A stretch of 52,032 nucleotides of DNA. It comes from an uncultured Lachnospiraceae bacterium. GTDB lineage: Bacteria > Bacillota > Clostridia > Lachnospirales > Lachnospiraceae. The position numbers and the translations under genes are program-made. The stretch spans positions 1 to 52,032 of the forward strand of contig CAJUBE010000033.1 of assembly GCA_910584725.1 (NCBI GenBank), in the 5' to 3' direction. The notes below the pieces were generated by a model that worked only from the letters and a program-made list of their open reading frames with translations, searched no databases and was not told where the DNA came from. Shown here in pieces: positions 32,701 through 41,496 of this stretch. Position 1 is the stretch's first letter. Every line of letters starts with the position of its first letter.

Positions 32701-33075
32701 TCAAAACTTTAAGACCCCGTTTTGATTCATATGGCGCTTTTTATAAATCTCACAGCACAAAAGCACCTGGACAAATTCCGTGATCCGTTCCAAGTCCTGC
32801 TCTGTCTGCCCCGCATCCCCGGTCTGTTTTAATTTATCCACAACGACCTGTGTCAGACGGTAAATCTGCCACTTGTCGGGATATTCGTCATAAATCATAC
32901 TGCCTTCATAGTCTAACCGATCCAGAATCCCTGCAATCACCTTCTGGTACTTCTTTGCCTCCGCCGGGTACATCTCCTGCAGATATTCCAGATCCCGCGT
33001 CACCGTATCCTGCTCCTGATAAAAAAGCGGCATCGGATACGCCATATAAAACGGTAAAATTCTCGATTGTCTCAT
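32701..33075 (-). CDS. conserved small Lachnospiraceae-type protein
   Basis: A 124-residue protein starting MRQSRILPFYMAYPMPLFYQ, with the motifs YLQEMYPAEAKKYQ, DRLDYEGSMIYDEYPDKW and a C-terminal Cys pair VLLCCEIYKKR. No domain with known function is recognised; the acidic, helical build and conserved appearance suggest an interaction module. The start at 33075 has GGTGAG very close upstream; an ATG eight codons earlier is the alternative. It is transcribed into the large membrane-anchored gene 18 bp later, so the two may function together. Confidence 0.75.
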   Translation of the reverse strand: MRQSRILPFYMAYPMPLFYQEQDTVTRDLEYLQEMYPAEAKKYQKVIAGILDRLDYEGSMIYDEYPDKWQIYRLTQVVVDKLKQTGDAGQTEQDLERITEFVQVLLCCEIYKKRHMNQNGVLKF

Positions 33076-33173
33076 ACACTCACCATGATAATCAGTCATT
33101 TTATTTTATCATATGGCAAGGCCGCTGGAACGTGAAAATTTTATAACCGCCGCATCACGATGCCGCAAAACTC

Positions 33174-35144
33174 CTATTTCTTTGAAATTCTGAAATTACC
33201 TACAAGCTGTTGAAGCAACGCTGCCTGACCGGATAGTTCCTGACTGGTAGCCGCGCTTTCCTCCGCGGTCGCAGAATTATTCTGTACCACGCCGGATATC
33301 TGCTCGATGCCTGCGGCAATCTGTCCGATTGCATCCGTCTGATCCTCCACGGCCTTCGACACCTGCTCCATCTGTTCTACCGCCTCGCCCGCCATCTTTG
33401 CCGCGGCAGTTACCGAGTCGGTCACCTTCTCCACAACAAGGCTGCCGCTTTCAACTGAGTTGACGGATCGCTCTATCAGCTCCTTGGTCGCTTTCGCTGC
33501 CTGATCCGACTTAATCGCCAGATTTCTCACTTCTTCCGCCACCACGGCAAAACCCTTTCCGCTCGTCCCGGCACGTGCCGCTTCCACCGCCGCGTTAAGC
33601 GCCAGAATATTTGTCTGGAAAGCAATATTTTCAATGGTATCTATAATACGGCTGATTTCGCCGGACGACTGCGTAATCTGTCCCATCGCATGATTCAGAC
33701 TGTCAATGTACCCGCCGCTCTCCTGAAGCTTTTCTCCCGCCTCTTCCACGACATCTTTGGCCTGTTCCGTCCGCTGCGCAATTCCCTTTGCCTCCGTGCT
33801 CATGTCTGAAATGGTTCCGGAAAGTTCTGTCACTGCGCTTGTCTGCTCCACTGCGCCCTGAGACAAGGCCGCTGCGGTGGACGCCACCTGATCCGATCCC
33901 GTCGAAACCTGACCGGATGCAGAGACAATACCTGCCATGGTAACATTCAGCTTTTCACTGATAACCCGCAGAGATTCCCACAAAGCGGCAAAATCACCGG
34001 GATAGGACTGCCCTGAAACTTCCCGGGTCAGATCTCCATCCGCTATCGCGCCGAGAATATCCTGCATTTCATGTACAATTTCGCCAAATTCTTTGACAAG
34101 CTGTGCCGTTGAATCCGCCAGTATCCGCGTCTCATCCTTACTCTTTATCTGCGGAACCGGACTTCCCAGATCACCCTGTGCAAGCGCCTGAAGCCGCTTC
34201 GCACACCTGACAACGGGCGTGACGATGGAATGACTGACTTTCATGGAAATAATAATAATCACAATACATGCCGCGGCACAGATCACGATCTGTATAAAAT
34301 TTCCGTACTCTGCCGGACGCATGAACTCATCCTCATCTAACGTCACTGCAATGGACCATCCGTCCGTCCCCGCAATGGGCGCATAGCTCTGAATATTGTT
34401 GGACTGATCCTCCGCGTAATAGAACCGCTCCACACCAACTTCACCGAGCGTCATTTTCTTTTCAATCGCCGCTACCGTCTGCAGACCTTCATCTTCGGGA
34501 GCCGCCGCCGCTTCCCGCATGATATTTTCCCGGTTCAGCACCGACTCCTGATCCACATAGGCAATTGTGGTACCCTCTTTGTCCAGAATGTATGCCTCGC
34601 CTTCCTCCCCGATCTGCAGCCCTTCAATGATAGACTGTAAAATATAGGTATCGCACTGAAAATAGAGCACGCCTTTCACTGCCTCACCCTCCCGGATCGG
34701 AGCTGCGACCATAATATACATATCGCTTCCGTCTATATAGGGGGTAGACATATAGTTGTTCCCCTGTACGGCCGCCTGAAAAAAGGGTTCTCCGGAAATA
34801 TCCACATCATGAACCGCATCATGACCGTCTATATCAGCCATTCCGCCAAAACGCATATAATAGGCATCTACCCGTTCCTGAATAAACGCCTGCTTTTCCT
34901 CCGGTGAAACAGCTTCATCCACAAGAATCGGATTCGATGCCATTTCCGCTATTGTCAGCGTATAGGTAGAGATCATATTTTCCGCCGCCAGAGCGGCAAG
35001 CTCTGCCGTTTCCAGAATATTTTTCTCAAGCGCTGACCCAGTAGAATACCGGGTTACTACTGTACTCACAATCCCCGCAACCACTGAAACACACACTGTC
35101 GCCAATACCACTATAGCAATAATTTTTGTCTGAATTTTCCGCAT
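33174..35144 (-). CDS. methyl-accepting chemotaxis protein with dCache sensor
   Basis: Transmembrane chemoreceptor of 656 residues. It has TM1 at about 8-28, a periplasmic-type dCache sensor (YYMRFGGMADIDGHD, MSTPYIDGSDMYIMVAAPIREG, LDKEGTTIAYV), TM2 near 285-305 (IVICAAACIVIIII), a HAMP domain, and a long MCP signalling hairpin whose tip reads IIDTIENIAFQTNILALNAAVEAARAG. It indicates a motile or chemotactic bacterium, though no flagellar or che gene is in the window. I start at 35144 with GGAG upstream; a further 22 codons upstream are basic and less likely translated. Confidence 0.93.
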   Translation of the reverse strand: MRKIQTKIIAIVVLATVCVSVVAGIVSTVVTRYSTGSALEKNILETAELAALAAENMISTYTLTIAEMASNPILVDEAVSPEEKQAFIQERVDAYYMRFGGMADIDGHDAVHDVDISGEPFFQAAVQGNNYMSTPYIDGSDMYIMVAAPIREGEAVKGVLYFQCDTYILQSIIEGLQIGEEGEAYILDKEGTTIAYVDQESVLNRENIMREAAAAPEDEGLQTVAAIEKKMTLGEVGVERFYYAEDQSNNIQSYAPIAGTDGWSIAVTLDEDEFMRPAEYGNFIQIVICAAACIVIIIISMKVSHSIVTPVVRCAKRLQALAQGDLGSPVPQIKSKDETRILADSTAQLVKEFGEIVHEMQDILGAIADGDLTREVSGQSYPGDFAALWESLRVISEKLNVTMAGIVSASGQVSTGSDQVASTAAALSQGAVEQTSAVTELSGTISDMSTEAKGIAQRTEQAKDVVEEAGEKLQESGGYIDSLNHAMGQITQSSGEISRIIDTIENIAFQTNILALNAAVEAARAGTSGKGFAVVAEEVRNLAIKSDQAAKATKELIERSVNSVESGSLVVEKVTDSVTAAAKMAGEAVEQMEQVSKAVEDQTDAIGQIAAGIEQISGVVQNNSATAEESAATSQELSGQAALLQQLVGNFRISKK

Positions 35145-35297
35145 TTCTTCCGTCTCCGGGCGCTTCAAACTGCCAAGCCCTTTCTCCCTTCCCGTTCGTT
35201 TATGTATCATCGAGCAGGGAATATTTTCTCCCTACTCGCCACGCGACCCGCACGCTGTGAAGCGTCAGACTTTCCAATGCGGGTCTGTGTATAAACA

Positions 35298-35321
35298 GGG
35301 GAACGGATCAATCCGTTCCCC
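35298..35321 (-). terminator. palindromic terminator after atpC
   Basis: GGGGAACGGAT and ATCCGTTCCCC form a near-perfect stem 13 bp after the atpC stop, followed by TGTTTAT. A second stem GACCCGCA / TGCGGGTC (35246-35289) follows. Both separate the atp operon from the chemoreceptor gene. Confidence 0.6.
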
Positions 35322-35333
35322 CACAAAGCTTTG

Positions 35334-35744
35334 TCATTTGTGTACTGTCTCTATCCTCGCCACCGCTCTCTTCAAGGACATCTCCGCCCTTCGCATGTCC
35401 GTTCCCGGCGCATGTTCCCTGATCCGCTCCTCGGCGCGGGCCTTGGATTCCTCCGCACGCTCCAGATCAATCTCCCCTGGCCATTCAATGATCTCGGCAA
35501 GCACCGTGACCTGATCCGGCAGCACCTCGGCAAACCCCGCATGGAGCGCTGCCTCGGACACTTCCTGATCCTTCGTGATCGTGAGGATTCCGGGCGCGAC
35601 AATCATCGTCATCGGGATATGCTCCCTGTATATGCCGACCTCGCCCTCGACCGTATTAAACTCCACCATGGACACCTCGTCCTCAAAAAAGACTCTGTCT
35701 GGTGTGATGATCTTTAATGTAAAGTTTCTGCTGTCCTCAGCCAT
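35334..35744 (-). CDS. atpC: ATP synthase epsilon subunit
   Basis: Central-stalk subunit of F1, 136 residues. The N-terminal beta-sandwich (LKIITPDRVFFEDEVSMVEFNTVEGEVGI) and the C-terminal helical hairpin (AEESKARAEERIREH) are complete. It has AGGAGG before the ATG at 35744 and is the last gene of the atp operon, 32 bp after atpD. Confidence 0.97.
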   Translation of the reverse strand: MAEDSRNFTLKIITPDRVFFEDEVSMVEFNTVEGEVGIYREHIPMTMIVAPGILTITKDQEVSEAALHAGFAEVLPDQVTVLAEIIEWPGEIDLERAEESKARAEERIREHAPGTDMRRAEMSLKRAVARIETVHK

Positions 35745-35776
35745 ATGTTACCTCCTGCGGCTATTCGGTATCTTCA

Positions 35777-37189
35777 TCATGCCTTGTTCTGGGCACGCGC
35801 AACTACATCGTCGATGCTTCCAGCATTCAGGAAATAACTCTCCGGAATGTCGTCGTGTTTGCCTTCCAGAATCTCCTTAAAGCCGCGGATTGTCTCGGAA
35901 ATCGGCACATACTTTCCGCTCATTCCGGTAAACTGCTCCGCCACATGGAAAGGCTGTGAGAGATATCTCTGTATTCTTCTCGCACGGGCAACCACCAGCT
36001 TATCCTCCTCGGAAAGCTCATCCATACCGAGGATCGCGATGATATCCTGCAGCTCCTTATACTTCTGCAGAATCTCCTGCACGCCTCTGGCTACCTGATA
36101 GTGCTCCTCCCCGACAATTCTGGGATCCAGAATTCTGGAGGAGGACTCAAGCGGATCAACCGCCGGATAAATACCCAACTCCACAATAGAACGGGAAAGC
36201 GTTGTGGTCGCGTCCAGATGCGCAAATGTCGTTGCCGGTGCCGGGTCAGTCAGGTCATCCGCAGGCACGTAAACCGCCTGAACGGAAGTGATGGAACCGC
36301 TCTTTGTGGAAGTGATACGCTCCTGCAGCGCGCCCATCTCTGTCTGCAGCGTAGGCTGATAACCCACGGCCGAAGGCATACGTCCAAGCAGCGCGGACAC
36401 CTCGGAACCCGCCTGTGTAAAACGGAAGATATTGTCGATGAAAAGCAGCACGTCCTTACCGCCCTTGTCACGAAAATACTCCGCCATCGTAAGTCCCGTC
36501 AGACCCACTCTCATTCTTGCACCGGGGGGCTCGTTCATCTGTCCGAACACCATCGTCGTCTTGTCGATAACGCCCGATTCCTCCATCTCGTGATAGAGGT
36601 CGTTACCTTCTCTGGTGCGCTCGCCCACGCCGGTAAATACGGAATAGCCGCTGTGCTCTGTCGCAATATTGCGGATCAACTCCTGAATCAGCACGGTTTT
36701 ACCTACGCCGGCGCCTCCGAAGAGGCCGATCTTACCGCCCTTCTGATAAGGACAGAGCAGATCAACAACCTTGATACCCGTCTCCAGAAGCTCAGTCGCC
36801 GTGGACTGCTCCTCGAACGCCGGAGCCTGTCTGTGGATCGGCTCATGACCCACATCCGTGGGCGCGGGTTTATTGTCAATCGGTTCTCCCAGAACGTTAA
36901 AGATACGTCCCAGCGTATTTTCTCCGACAGGAACCGTGATGGGAGCGCCTGTTGCAACCGCATCCATACCTCTCACCAATCCGTCTGTGGGACCCATGGA
37001 GATACATCTGACGGTATCGTCACCCAGATGCTGCGCTACTTCCACAGTCAGCTCGCCGCCCGTCTTGAGCGGAATCCTGATTGCGTCGTTAATCTCCGGC
37101 AGATTTCCCGTCGAAAATTTAATGTCCAGTACGGCGCCGATGATCTGAGTGATCTTTCCAAGATTTTCACTTGTCTTTACTTCTGCCAT
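35777..37189 (-). CDS. atpD: ATP synthase beta subunit
   Basis: Catalytic F1 subunit, 470 residues, normal length. Walker A GGAGVGKT, Walker B LLFIDNIFRFTQAG, the catalytic Glu/Arg region GERTREGNDLYHEM and the DELSEEDK (DELSEED) segment that contacts epsilon are all present. A 186-bp gap with palindromes separates it from atpG. Confidence 0.99.
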   Translation of the reverse strand: MAEVKTSENLGKITQIIGAVLDIKFSTGNLPEINDAIRIPLKTGGELTVEVAQHLGDDTVRCISMGPTDGLVRGMDAVATGAPITVPVGENTLGRIFNVLGEPIDNKPAPTDVGHEPIHRQAPAFEEQSTATELLETGIKVVDLLCPYQKGGKIGLFGGAGVGKTVLIQELIRNIATEHSGYSVFTGVGERTREGNDLYHEMEESGVIDKTTMVFGQMNEPPGARMRVGLTGLTMAEYFRDKGGKDVLLFIDNIFRFTQAGSEVSALLGRMPSAVGYQPTLQTEMGALQERITSTKSGSITSVQAVYVPADDLTDPAPATTFAHLDATTTLSRSIVELGIYPAVDPLESSSRILDPRIVGEEHYQVARGVQEILQKYKELQDIIAILGMDELSEEDKLVVARARRIQRYLSQPFHVAEQFTGMSGKYVPISETIRGFKEILEGKHDDIPESYFLNAGSIDDVVARAQNKA

Positions 37190-37374
37190 CTCTTTTTCCT
37201 TTCACTCGTATTTAATTTTCCGTTCAGCACACGCCCATTCGCAGAACTGCACCCTCATATCATGATCGAGCTTGCTCGATCGGCTTATCAGCGGGCGTTC
37301 CCTCAGAGCTTCAATTGTATGTCAATTTCATGCAAGCATGGTTTGCCATTCAATTTCGCTCTGGCTAAACTGGT

Positions 37375-38241
37375 TTACGAAATCGCATTTGCACCTGCGA
37401 TAATTTCTGTTAATTCCTGCGTAATAGATCCCTGACGCGCTCTGTTATACATCAGCGACAAGTGATCTATCATTTCCTCAGCATTGCTCGTTGCGGAATC
37501 CATAGCCTGCATTCTCGCACCGTTTTCGCTTGCAACCGCTTCTACCAGGCCGCCGTATATCAGGCTGGTCACATATTTCGGAATAATCATGTTCAGCGCC
37601 TCGTCATCATCCGGCTCAAAGTTCATAAGCGCCTTGCTGCCTGTATCCTGCGTCTCCTCCGGAGCATTCTGCGCCGGCTCCACGGGAAGAAGCTTAAGAA
37701 GCGTCGGCACATGAACCACCGTATTCTTAAAGCCCGTATAGGCGAGATAAATCTCTCCTATTTCACCCGCAGCAAAGGAGGCAAGCAGCCTCTTGCACAG
37801 CGCCATCGCATCCACGTAGGACGGCTCCTCGATAATGTCGGAATCCTCCTCCACAATCTCATAGCCATTGCGGTTCAGGGCATCCCTGCCCTTCTTGCCG
37901 ATCGCATAGATCCGCAAATCTTCCTTCTTAAAATCGCCCTTTGTGATCAGCTTCACAACGTTGGAATTGTAGCCTCCCGCAAGACCTCTGTTGGAGGTAA
38001 TCACAATCACAGCCTTCTTCTGCGATTCCCCTGCCGTGAGATAGGGATGATTTAAGCCGCCGGTTTTCGCCAACATGGAAGTCACCGTCTCATACATGCA
38101 GTTAAAATATGCCTTCGACTGTTCCGCGCGCTGTTTCGCCCTCTGCAGTTTAACGGTAGAAACGAGTTTCATAGCCTTGGTAATCTGCTGTGTACTCTGA
38201 ATACTGCCTTTACGCCTTTTAATGTCTCTCATTGAGGCCAT
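37375..38241 (-). CDS. atpG: ATP synthase gamma subunit
   Basis: Rotor shaft of F1, 288 residues. The N-terminal coiled coil begins MASMRDIKRRKGSIQSTQQI, and the C-terminal helix ends YNRARQGSITQELTEIIAGANAI, as in the family; ITSNRGLAGGYN is the conserved Rossmann-like segment. GGAGGG precedes the ATG. A Glu-rich insert around residues 195 to 205 (NAPEETQDTGSK) is unusual but not disruptive. Confidence 0.97.
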   Translation of the reverse strand: MASMRDIKRRKGSIQSTQQITKAMKLVSTVKLQRAKQRAEQSKAYFNCMYETVTSMLAKTGGLNHPYLTAGESQKKAVIVITSNRGLAGGYNSNVVKLITKGDFKKEDLRIYAIGKKGRDALNRNGYEIVEEDSDIIEEPSYVDAMALCKRLLASFAAGEIGEIYLAYTGFKNTVVHVPTLLKLLPVEPAQNAPEETQDTGSKALMNFEPDDDEALNMIIPKYVTSLIYGGLVEAVASENGARMQAMDSATSNAEEMIDHLSLMYNRARQGSITQELTEIIAGANAIS

Positions 38242-38272
38242 AGCATTACCCTCCTAATCAATTCTCACCGCT

Positions 38273-38360
38273 ACGGAGAATGCCGTCTTTTGGCATTCTC
38301 CCGTGTGAGACTTAAAACTTCTCCACGAAACAGCCTCTGCTGTGAGTGGCTAGAAGTTCT
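38273..38360. repeat. GAGAATGCC hairpin, copy 2, between atpA and atpG
   Basis: GGAGAATGCC and GGCATTCTCC form a 10-bp stem (38276-38301), followed by a second imperfect hairpin region TGTGAGACTTAAAACTTCT / AGAAGTTCTTCTCACAC up to the atpA stop codon. The first hairpin is shared with 17227-17252. The AACTTCTTCTCACAC half recurs near 45577. Confidence 0.65.
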
Positions 38361-38362
38361 TC

Positions 38363-39871
38363 TCACACTTTGAACTGCGCCTTGAATTCTTCAATGGCTT
38401 TCTTGAGCTTCGCGTCCGTCTCGTCGTTTATCTCTTTATTCTTCGCAATCGCGTTCGGCACCTCGGGATACTTCGTGTCAAGGAACTCGAAGAACTCCGT
38501 CTCGAATCTGGTGATATCCTCAACCGCTACATCGAGCAGGTACTTGTTCGTCACCACGTAGATGATGATAACCTGATACTGTACGGGCATCGGCTTGTAC
38601 TGCGGCTGTTTCAAAACTTCCTTGATTCTTTCGCCCTGCGCCAGCTTCTCCTTGGTATCGGCGTCAAGCTCGGAGCCGAACTGGGAGAATGCCGCCAGCT
38701 CTCTGTACTGCGCAAGCTCTGTACGGATGGGCGCCGCAATCTTTTTCATCGCCTTGATCTGTGCCGCACCGCCCACACGGGACACGGAAAGACCCGCGTT
38801 AACCGCCGGACGGAAACCGGAGTTGAACATCTCCGTCTCCAGATAAATCTGTCCGTCCGTGATGGAGATCACGTTCGTCGGGATGTACGCGGAAACGTCG
38901 CCCGCCTGCGTCTCGATAATCGGAAGAGCCGTCAGCGAACCGCCGCCGTACTCCTCGCTCATTCTCGCCGCACGCTCAAGCAGTCTGGAGTGCAGATAGA
39001 ACACGTCGCCGGGATATGCCTCACGCCCTGGCGGCCTCTTTAAGAGCAGGGAGAGTGTACGGTATGCAGCGGCCTGTTTGCTCAGGTCGTCGTAAACCAC
39101 CAGCACGTCCTCTCCGTTCTCCATCCACTCCTCACCGATCGCACAGCCGGAATAGGGAGCGATATACTGCAGGGGCGCCGTCTCACTTGCCGTCGCCGCC
39201 ACTACGGTGGTGTACGCCATAGCGCCGTACTCTGTCAAAGTTTTCACAATAGAAGCGACAGTAGAAGCCTTCTGACCGATAGCGACGTAGATACACTTCA
39301 CACCCTGTCCCTTCTGGTTAATGATCGTATCAATGGCAATCGCAGTCTTACCTGTCTGCCTGTCGCCGATAATCAGCTCACGCTGTCCTCTCCCGATGGG
39401 CACCATGGAGTCGATCGCCTTGATACCTGTCTGTAACGGTGTGTCCACAGATTTTCTCGTGATAACACCGGATGCAACTCTTTCAATCTTACGATACTTG
39501 TCAGTCTGGATCGGACCCTTGCCGTCGATAGGCTGTCCCAGAGCATTTACGACACGTCCGAGCATGCAGTCGCCCGCAGGCACCTCTACCACGCGCCCTG
39601 TGGTCTTTACGGTATCGCCCTCGTTGATATTGTGCTGGTTACCAAACAGAACCGCACCAACGTTGTCTTCCTCAAGGTTCAGGATCATACCGTAAACTTC
39701 GCCGGGGAACTCCAGAAGCTCACCCTGCATTGCATTCTCAAGTCCGTGCACACGAGCGATACCATCCGCCACCTGAATAACCGTACCCACCTCGGATACT
39801 TCCAGCTCGGAGGCATATCTCTTAATCTGATCCTTAATGACTGAACTGATCTCTTCTGGTCTTAAATTCAT
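38363..39871 (-). CDS. atpA: ATP synthase alpha subunit
   Basis: Non-catalytic nucleotide-binding F1 subunit, 502 residues. Walker A GDRQTGKT, the Walker B region LVVYDDLSKQAAAYR, EAYPGDVFYLHSRLLER and the alpha signature PAVNAGLSVSRVGGAAQ are clear. AAAGGTGCG precedes the ATG. A 141-bp gap with an extreme hairpin separates it from atpH. Confidence 0.99.
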   Translation of the reverse strand: MNLRPEEISSVIKDQIKRYASELEVSEVGTVIQVADGIARVHGLENAMQGELLEFPGEVYGMILNLEEDNVGAVLFGNQHNINEGDTVKTTGRVVEVPAGDCMLGRVVNALGQPIDGKGPIQTDKYRKIERVASGVITRKSVDTPLQTGIKAIDSMVPIGRGQRELIIGDRQTGKTAIAIDTIINQKGQGVKCIYVAIGQKASTVASIVKTLTEYGAMAYTTVVAATASETAPLQYIAPYSGCAIGEEWMENGEDVLVVYDDLSKQAAAYRTLSLLLKRPPGREAYPGDVFYLHSRLLERAARMSEEYGGGSLTALPIIETQAGDVSAYIPTNVISITDGQIYLETEMFNSGFRPAVNAGLSVSRVGGAAQIKAMKKIAAPIRTELAQYRELAAFSQFGSELDADTKEKLAQGERIKEVLKQPQYKPMPVQYQVIIIYVVTNKYLLDVAVEDITRFETEFFEFLDTKYPEVPNAIAKNKEINDETDAKLKKAIEEFKAQFKV

Positions 39872-39960
39872 GGATCATACGCACCTTTCTTTAAATTTTG
39901 ACTCGAAAGCCCGCACTTACGTGCTTTCTGTTTGACTTCGTCAAACGCTTTCTCGTTAAT

Positions 39961-40010
39961 GCCGCAAAAAAACAAATGCCGCTTCGCGTCGCTTGTTTTT
40001 TTCATGCGGC
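39961..40010. repeat. long hairpin between atpH and atpA
   Basis: GCCGCAAAAAAACAA and TTGTTTTTTTCATGCGGC pair as a 15-bp stem with one three-base bulge, enclosing a GC-rich loop GCCGCTTCGCGTCGC. Two further palindromes, GTTTGACTTCGTCAAAC and GCACTTACGTGC, follow between 39908 and 39947. The block lies inside the atp operon just before atpA and may protect the atpA message or partially terminate the upstream part. Confidence 0.6.
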
Positions 40011-40012
40011 TA

Positions 40013-40558
40013 TTATATCTGTACTTTTAACAGATCCTTCTGCAGCTCATTCAATTTTGTTTTGATGCTGCTGTCAACAACTCTGTCGCCGATTCGGATC
40101 ACCATGCCCCCGATCAGGGAGGCGTCCACGCCGTAACTGATCTCCATGGACTTGTACTGTGTGGTGTCGAGCAGCTTCTGCTCAACCTCCCGGCGCTGGC
40201 CGTCTTTCAGAGGAACGGCCGTCGTCACCGTAGCGATGCCTATTCCCTTGTACTCCTTAACCGTAGCGACAAAATACTTCAGGATCTCGTTGATCTCCCT
40301 GTAACGGTCTTTCGAGATAATGATAGTGAGAAACCCGAACAGCTCCTCCGATACCCTTCCCTCAAACACACTTTTGGCAACCTCAATCTTCTCTTCCTTA
40401 ATAATCTTAGGATGATTCATCAGTCTGCCAAAATCCTCGTTCTCCGCAAGGATTTTCTGAAGCTGTTCCACTTCTTCCAACAGGACGTCTATCTTACCTT
40501 CTTCCACCGCAAGTTCAAACAACGCGTCACCGTATGTCTTTGAAATCAGCTTAGCCAT
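40013..40558 (-). CDS. atpH: ATP synthase delta subunit
   Basis: Peripheral stalk subunit (OSCP homologue) of 181 residues that ties F1 to the b subunits. It begins MAKLISKTYGDALFELAVE and ends IGDRVVDSSIKTKLNELQKDL, the conserved family tail (GGxxIrigdkviDgSv). Its start overlaps the atpF stop by 13 bases, so both should be coupled. Confidence 0.97.
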   Translation of the reverse strand: MAKLISKTYGDALFELAVEEGKIDVLLEEVEQLQKILAENEDFGRLMNHPKIIKEEKIEVAKSVFEGRVSEELFGFLTIIISKDRYREINEILKYFVATVKEYKGIGIATVTTAVPLKDGQRREVEQKLLDTTQYKSMEISYGVDASLIGGMVIRIGDRVVDSSIKTKLNELQKDLLKVQI

Positions 40559-41106
40559 GTGCTCTCACCTATTTCCTTAAGCGTCTCTTCCACCAGACTG
40601 TCCTGCACAGTGGTGTCTATCTCCGCGTTCACAACCTTGGCAGCCATCATGGATGCTATCACAACCATCTCGCGCTTCACCTCGTCAACGGCCTTCTTCT
40701 TTTCAAGCTCAGCTTCCACGCCGGCTCTCTCAAGAATCCTTGCCGCCTCCTCCTTCGCGTCCGCCACGATCTTATTTTCATTCGCCAAAGCCTTCTTGCG
40801 CGCCTCCGCGAGAATCTCTTCGGCTTCTTTATCTACTTCTTTCAGCTTCGCCTCATACTCTTCCTTAAGCGCCTTGGCGTTTTCCATGTCGGATGCCGCC
40901 GTATCGAGTTCGCTTTTGATGCGCTCCTGCCTCTTTTCCATCATATCCCGCACAGGATTAAACAGAAAATGGGAAGCGATCAGAAAGAGTGAGAATACAG
41001 CTATAACCGTCAGCACGGAATCCGCGATGAGCTGAAAATCGAGGTCAAACAACCTCGGTGCCATCTCCGCAGACGCCAGCGCCAAACTCGCAACTGTCGT
41101 ACTCAA
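40546..41106 (-). CDS. atpF: ATP synthase b subunit (TTG start)
   Basis: Peripheral stalk, 186 residues: a membrane helix at about 28-48 (ADSVLTVIAVFSLFLIASHFLF) followed by a long charged coiled coil (MEKRQERIKSELDTAA, LAEARKKALANENK). The likely start is TTG at 41106 with GGAGGAGGG 5 bases upstream; no ATG with a ribosome site lies before the membrane helix. The 20 residues before the helix are longer than in many b subunits. Confidence 0.94.
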   Translation of the reverse strand: MSTTVASLALASAEMAPRLFDLDFQLIADSVLTVIAVFSLFLIASHFLFNPVRDMMEKRQERIKSELDTAASDMENAKALKEEYEAKLKEVDKEAEEILAEARKKALANENKIVADAKEEAARILERAGVEAELEKKKAVDEVKREMVVIASMMAAKVVNAEIDTTVQDSLVEETLKEIGESTWLS

Positions 41107-41196
41107 GCGTCCCTCCTCCTTTCATTCCTCCTCACAGGTCTTCGCACTTGACGCGCCGACCGTAAGAACACTTATACTGTGCCTGCCGTAACAAAA

Positions 41197-41454
41197 TTAA
41201 GGCAGAAGAGGTTTCACGAAGAGCAGCAGCATCGCGATCAACAGACCGTACAGACCTGTGGTCTCGGCAACGGCCTGTCCGAGCAGCATCGTAGAGGTAA
41301 CGTCAGACTTCGCACCCGGATTTCTGCCCACCGCAGCAGCCGCATGGCCCGCAGCAATACCCTGACCGACACCGGGGCCGATACCTGCGATAACCGCAAG
41401 GCCCGCGCCGATTGCTGAACATCCCAAGATAAAATTGTTGTTAAATTCTCCCAT
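41197..41454 (-). CDS. atpE: ATP synthase c subunit with Na+ ligand set
   Basis: Proteolipid of the rotor ring, 85 residues in one helical hairpin. The loop is RNPGAKSD. Gln31 (PGVGQG) in helix 1 and Val62, Glu64, Thr65, Thr66 and Tyr69 (AVAETTGLY) in helix 2 match the Na+ coordination residues defined for the Ilyobacter tartaricus ring (Gln32, Val63, Glu65, Ser66, Thr67, Tyr70), with Ser replaced by Thr. The enzyme is therefore probably Na+-coupled. AGGAGG precedes the ATG. Confidence 0.97.
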   Translation of the reverse strand: MGEFNNNFILGCSAIGAGLAVIAGIGPGVGQGIAAGHAAAAVGRNPGAKSDVTSTMLLGQAVAETTGLYGLLIAMLLLFVKPLLP

Positions 41455-41496
41455 TTTTAATTTCCTCCTTGTCTTTGTATAAAAAATAAAATTTCT

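Noticed and set aside
35145..35333. c-di-GMP riboswitch before the chemoreceptor
   Set aside because: The gap contains strong palindromes but lacks the conserved GEMM core motifs; terminators of the atp operon explain it better.
36101..37435. 444-codon plus-strand frame
   Set aside because: It is the antisense shadow of atpD; His/Arg-rich with no ribosome site.
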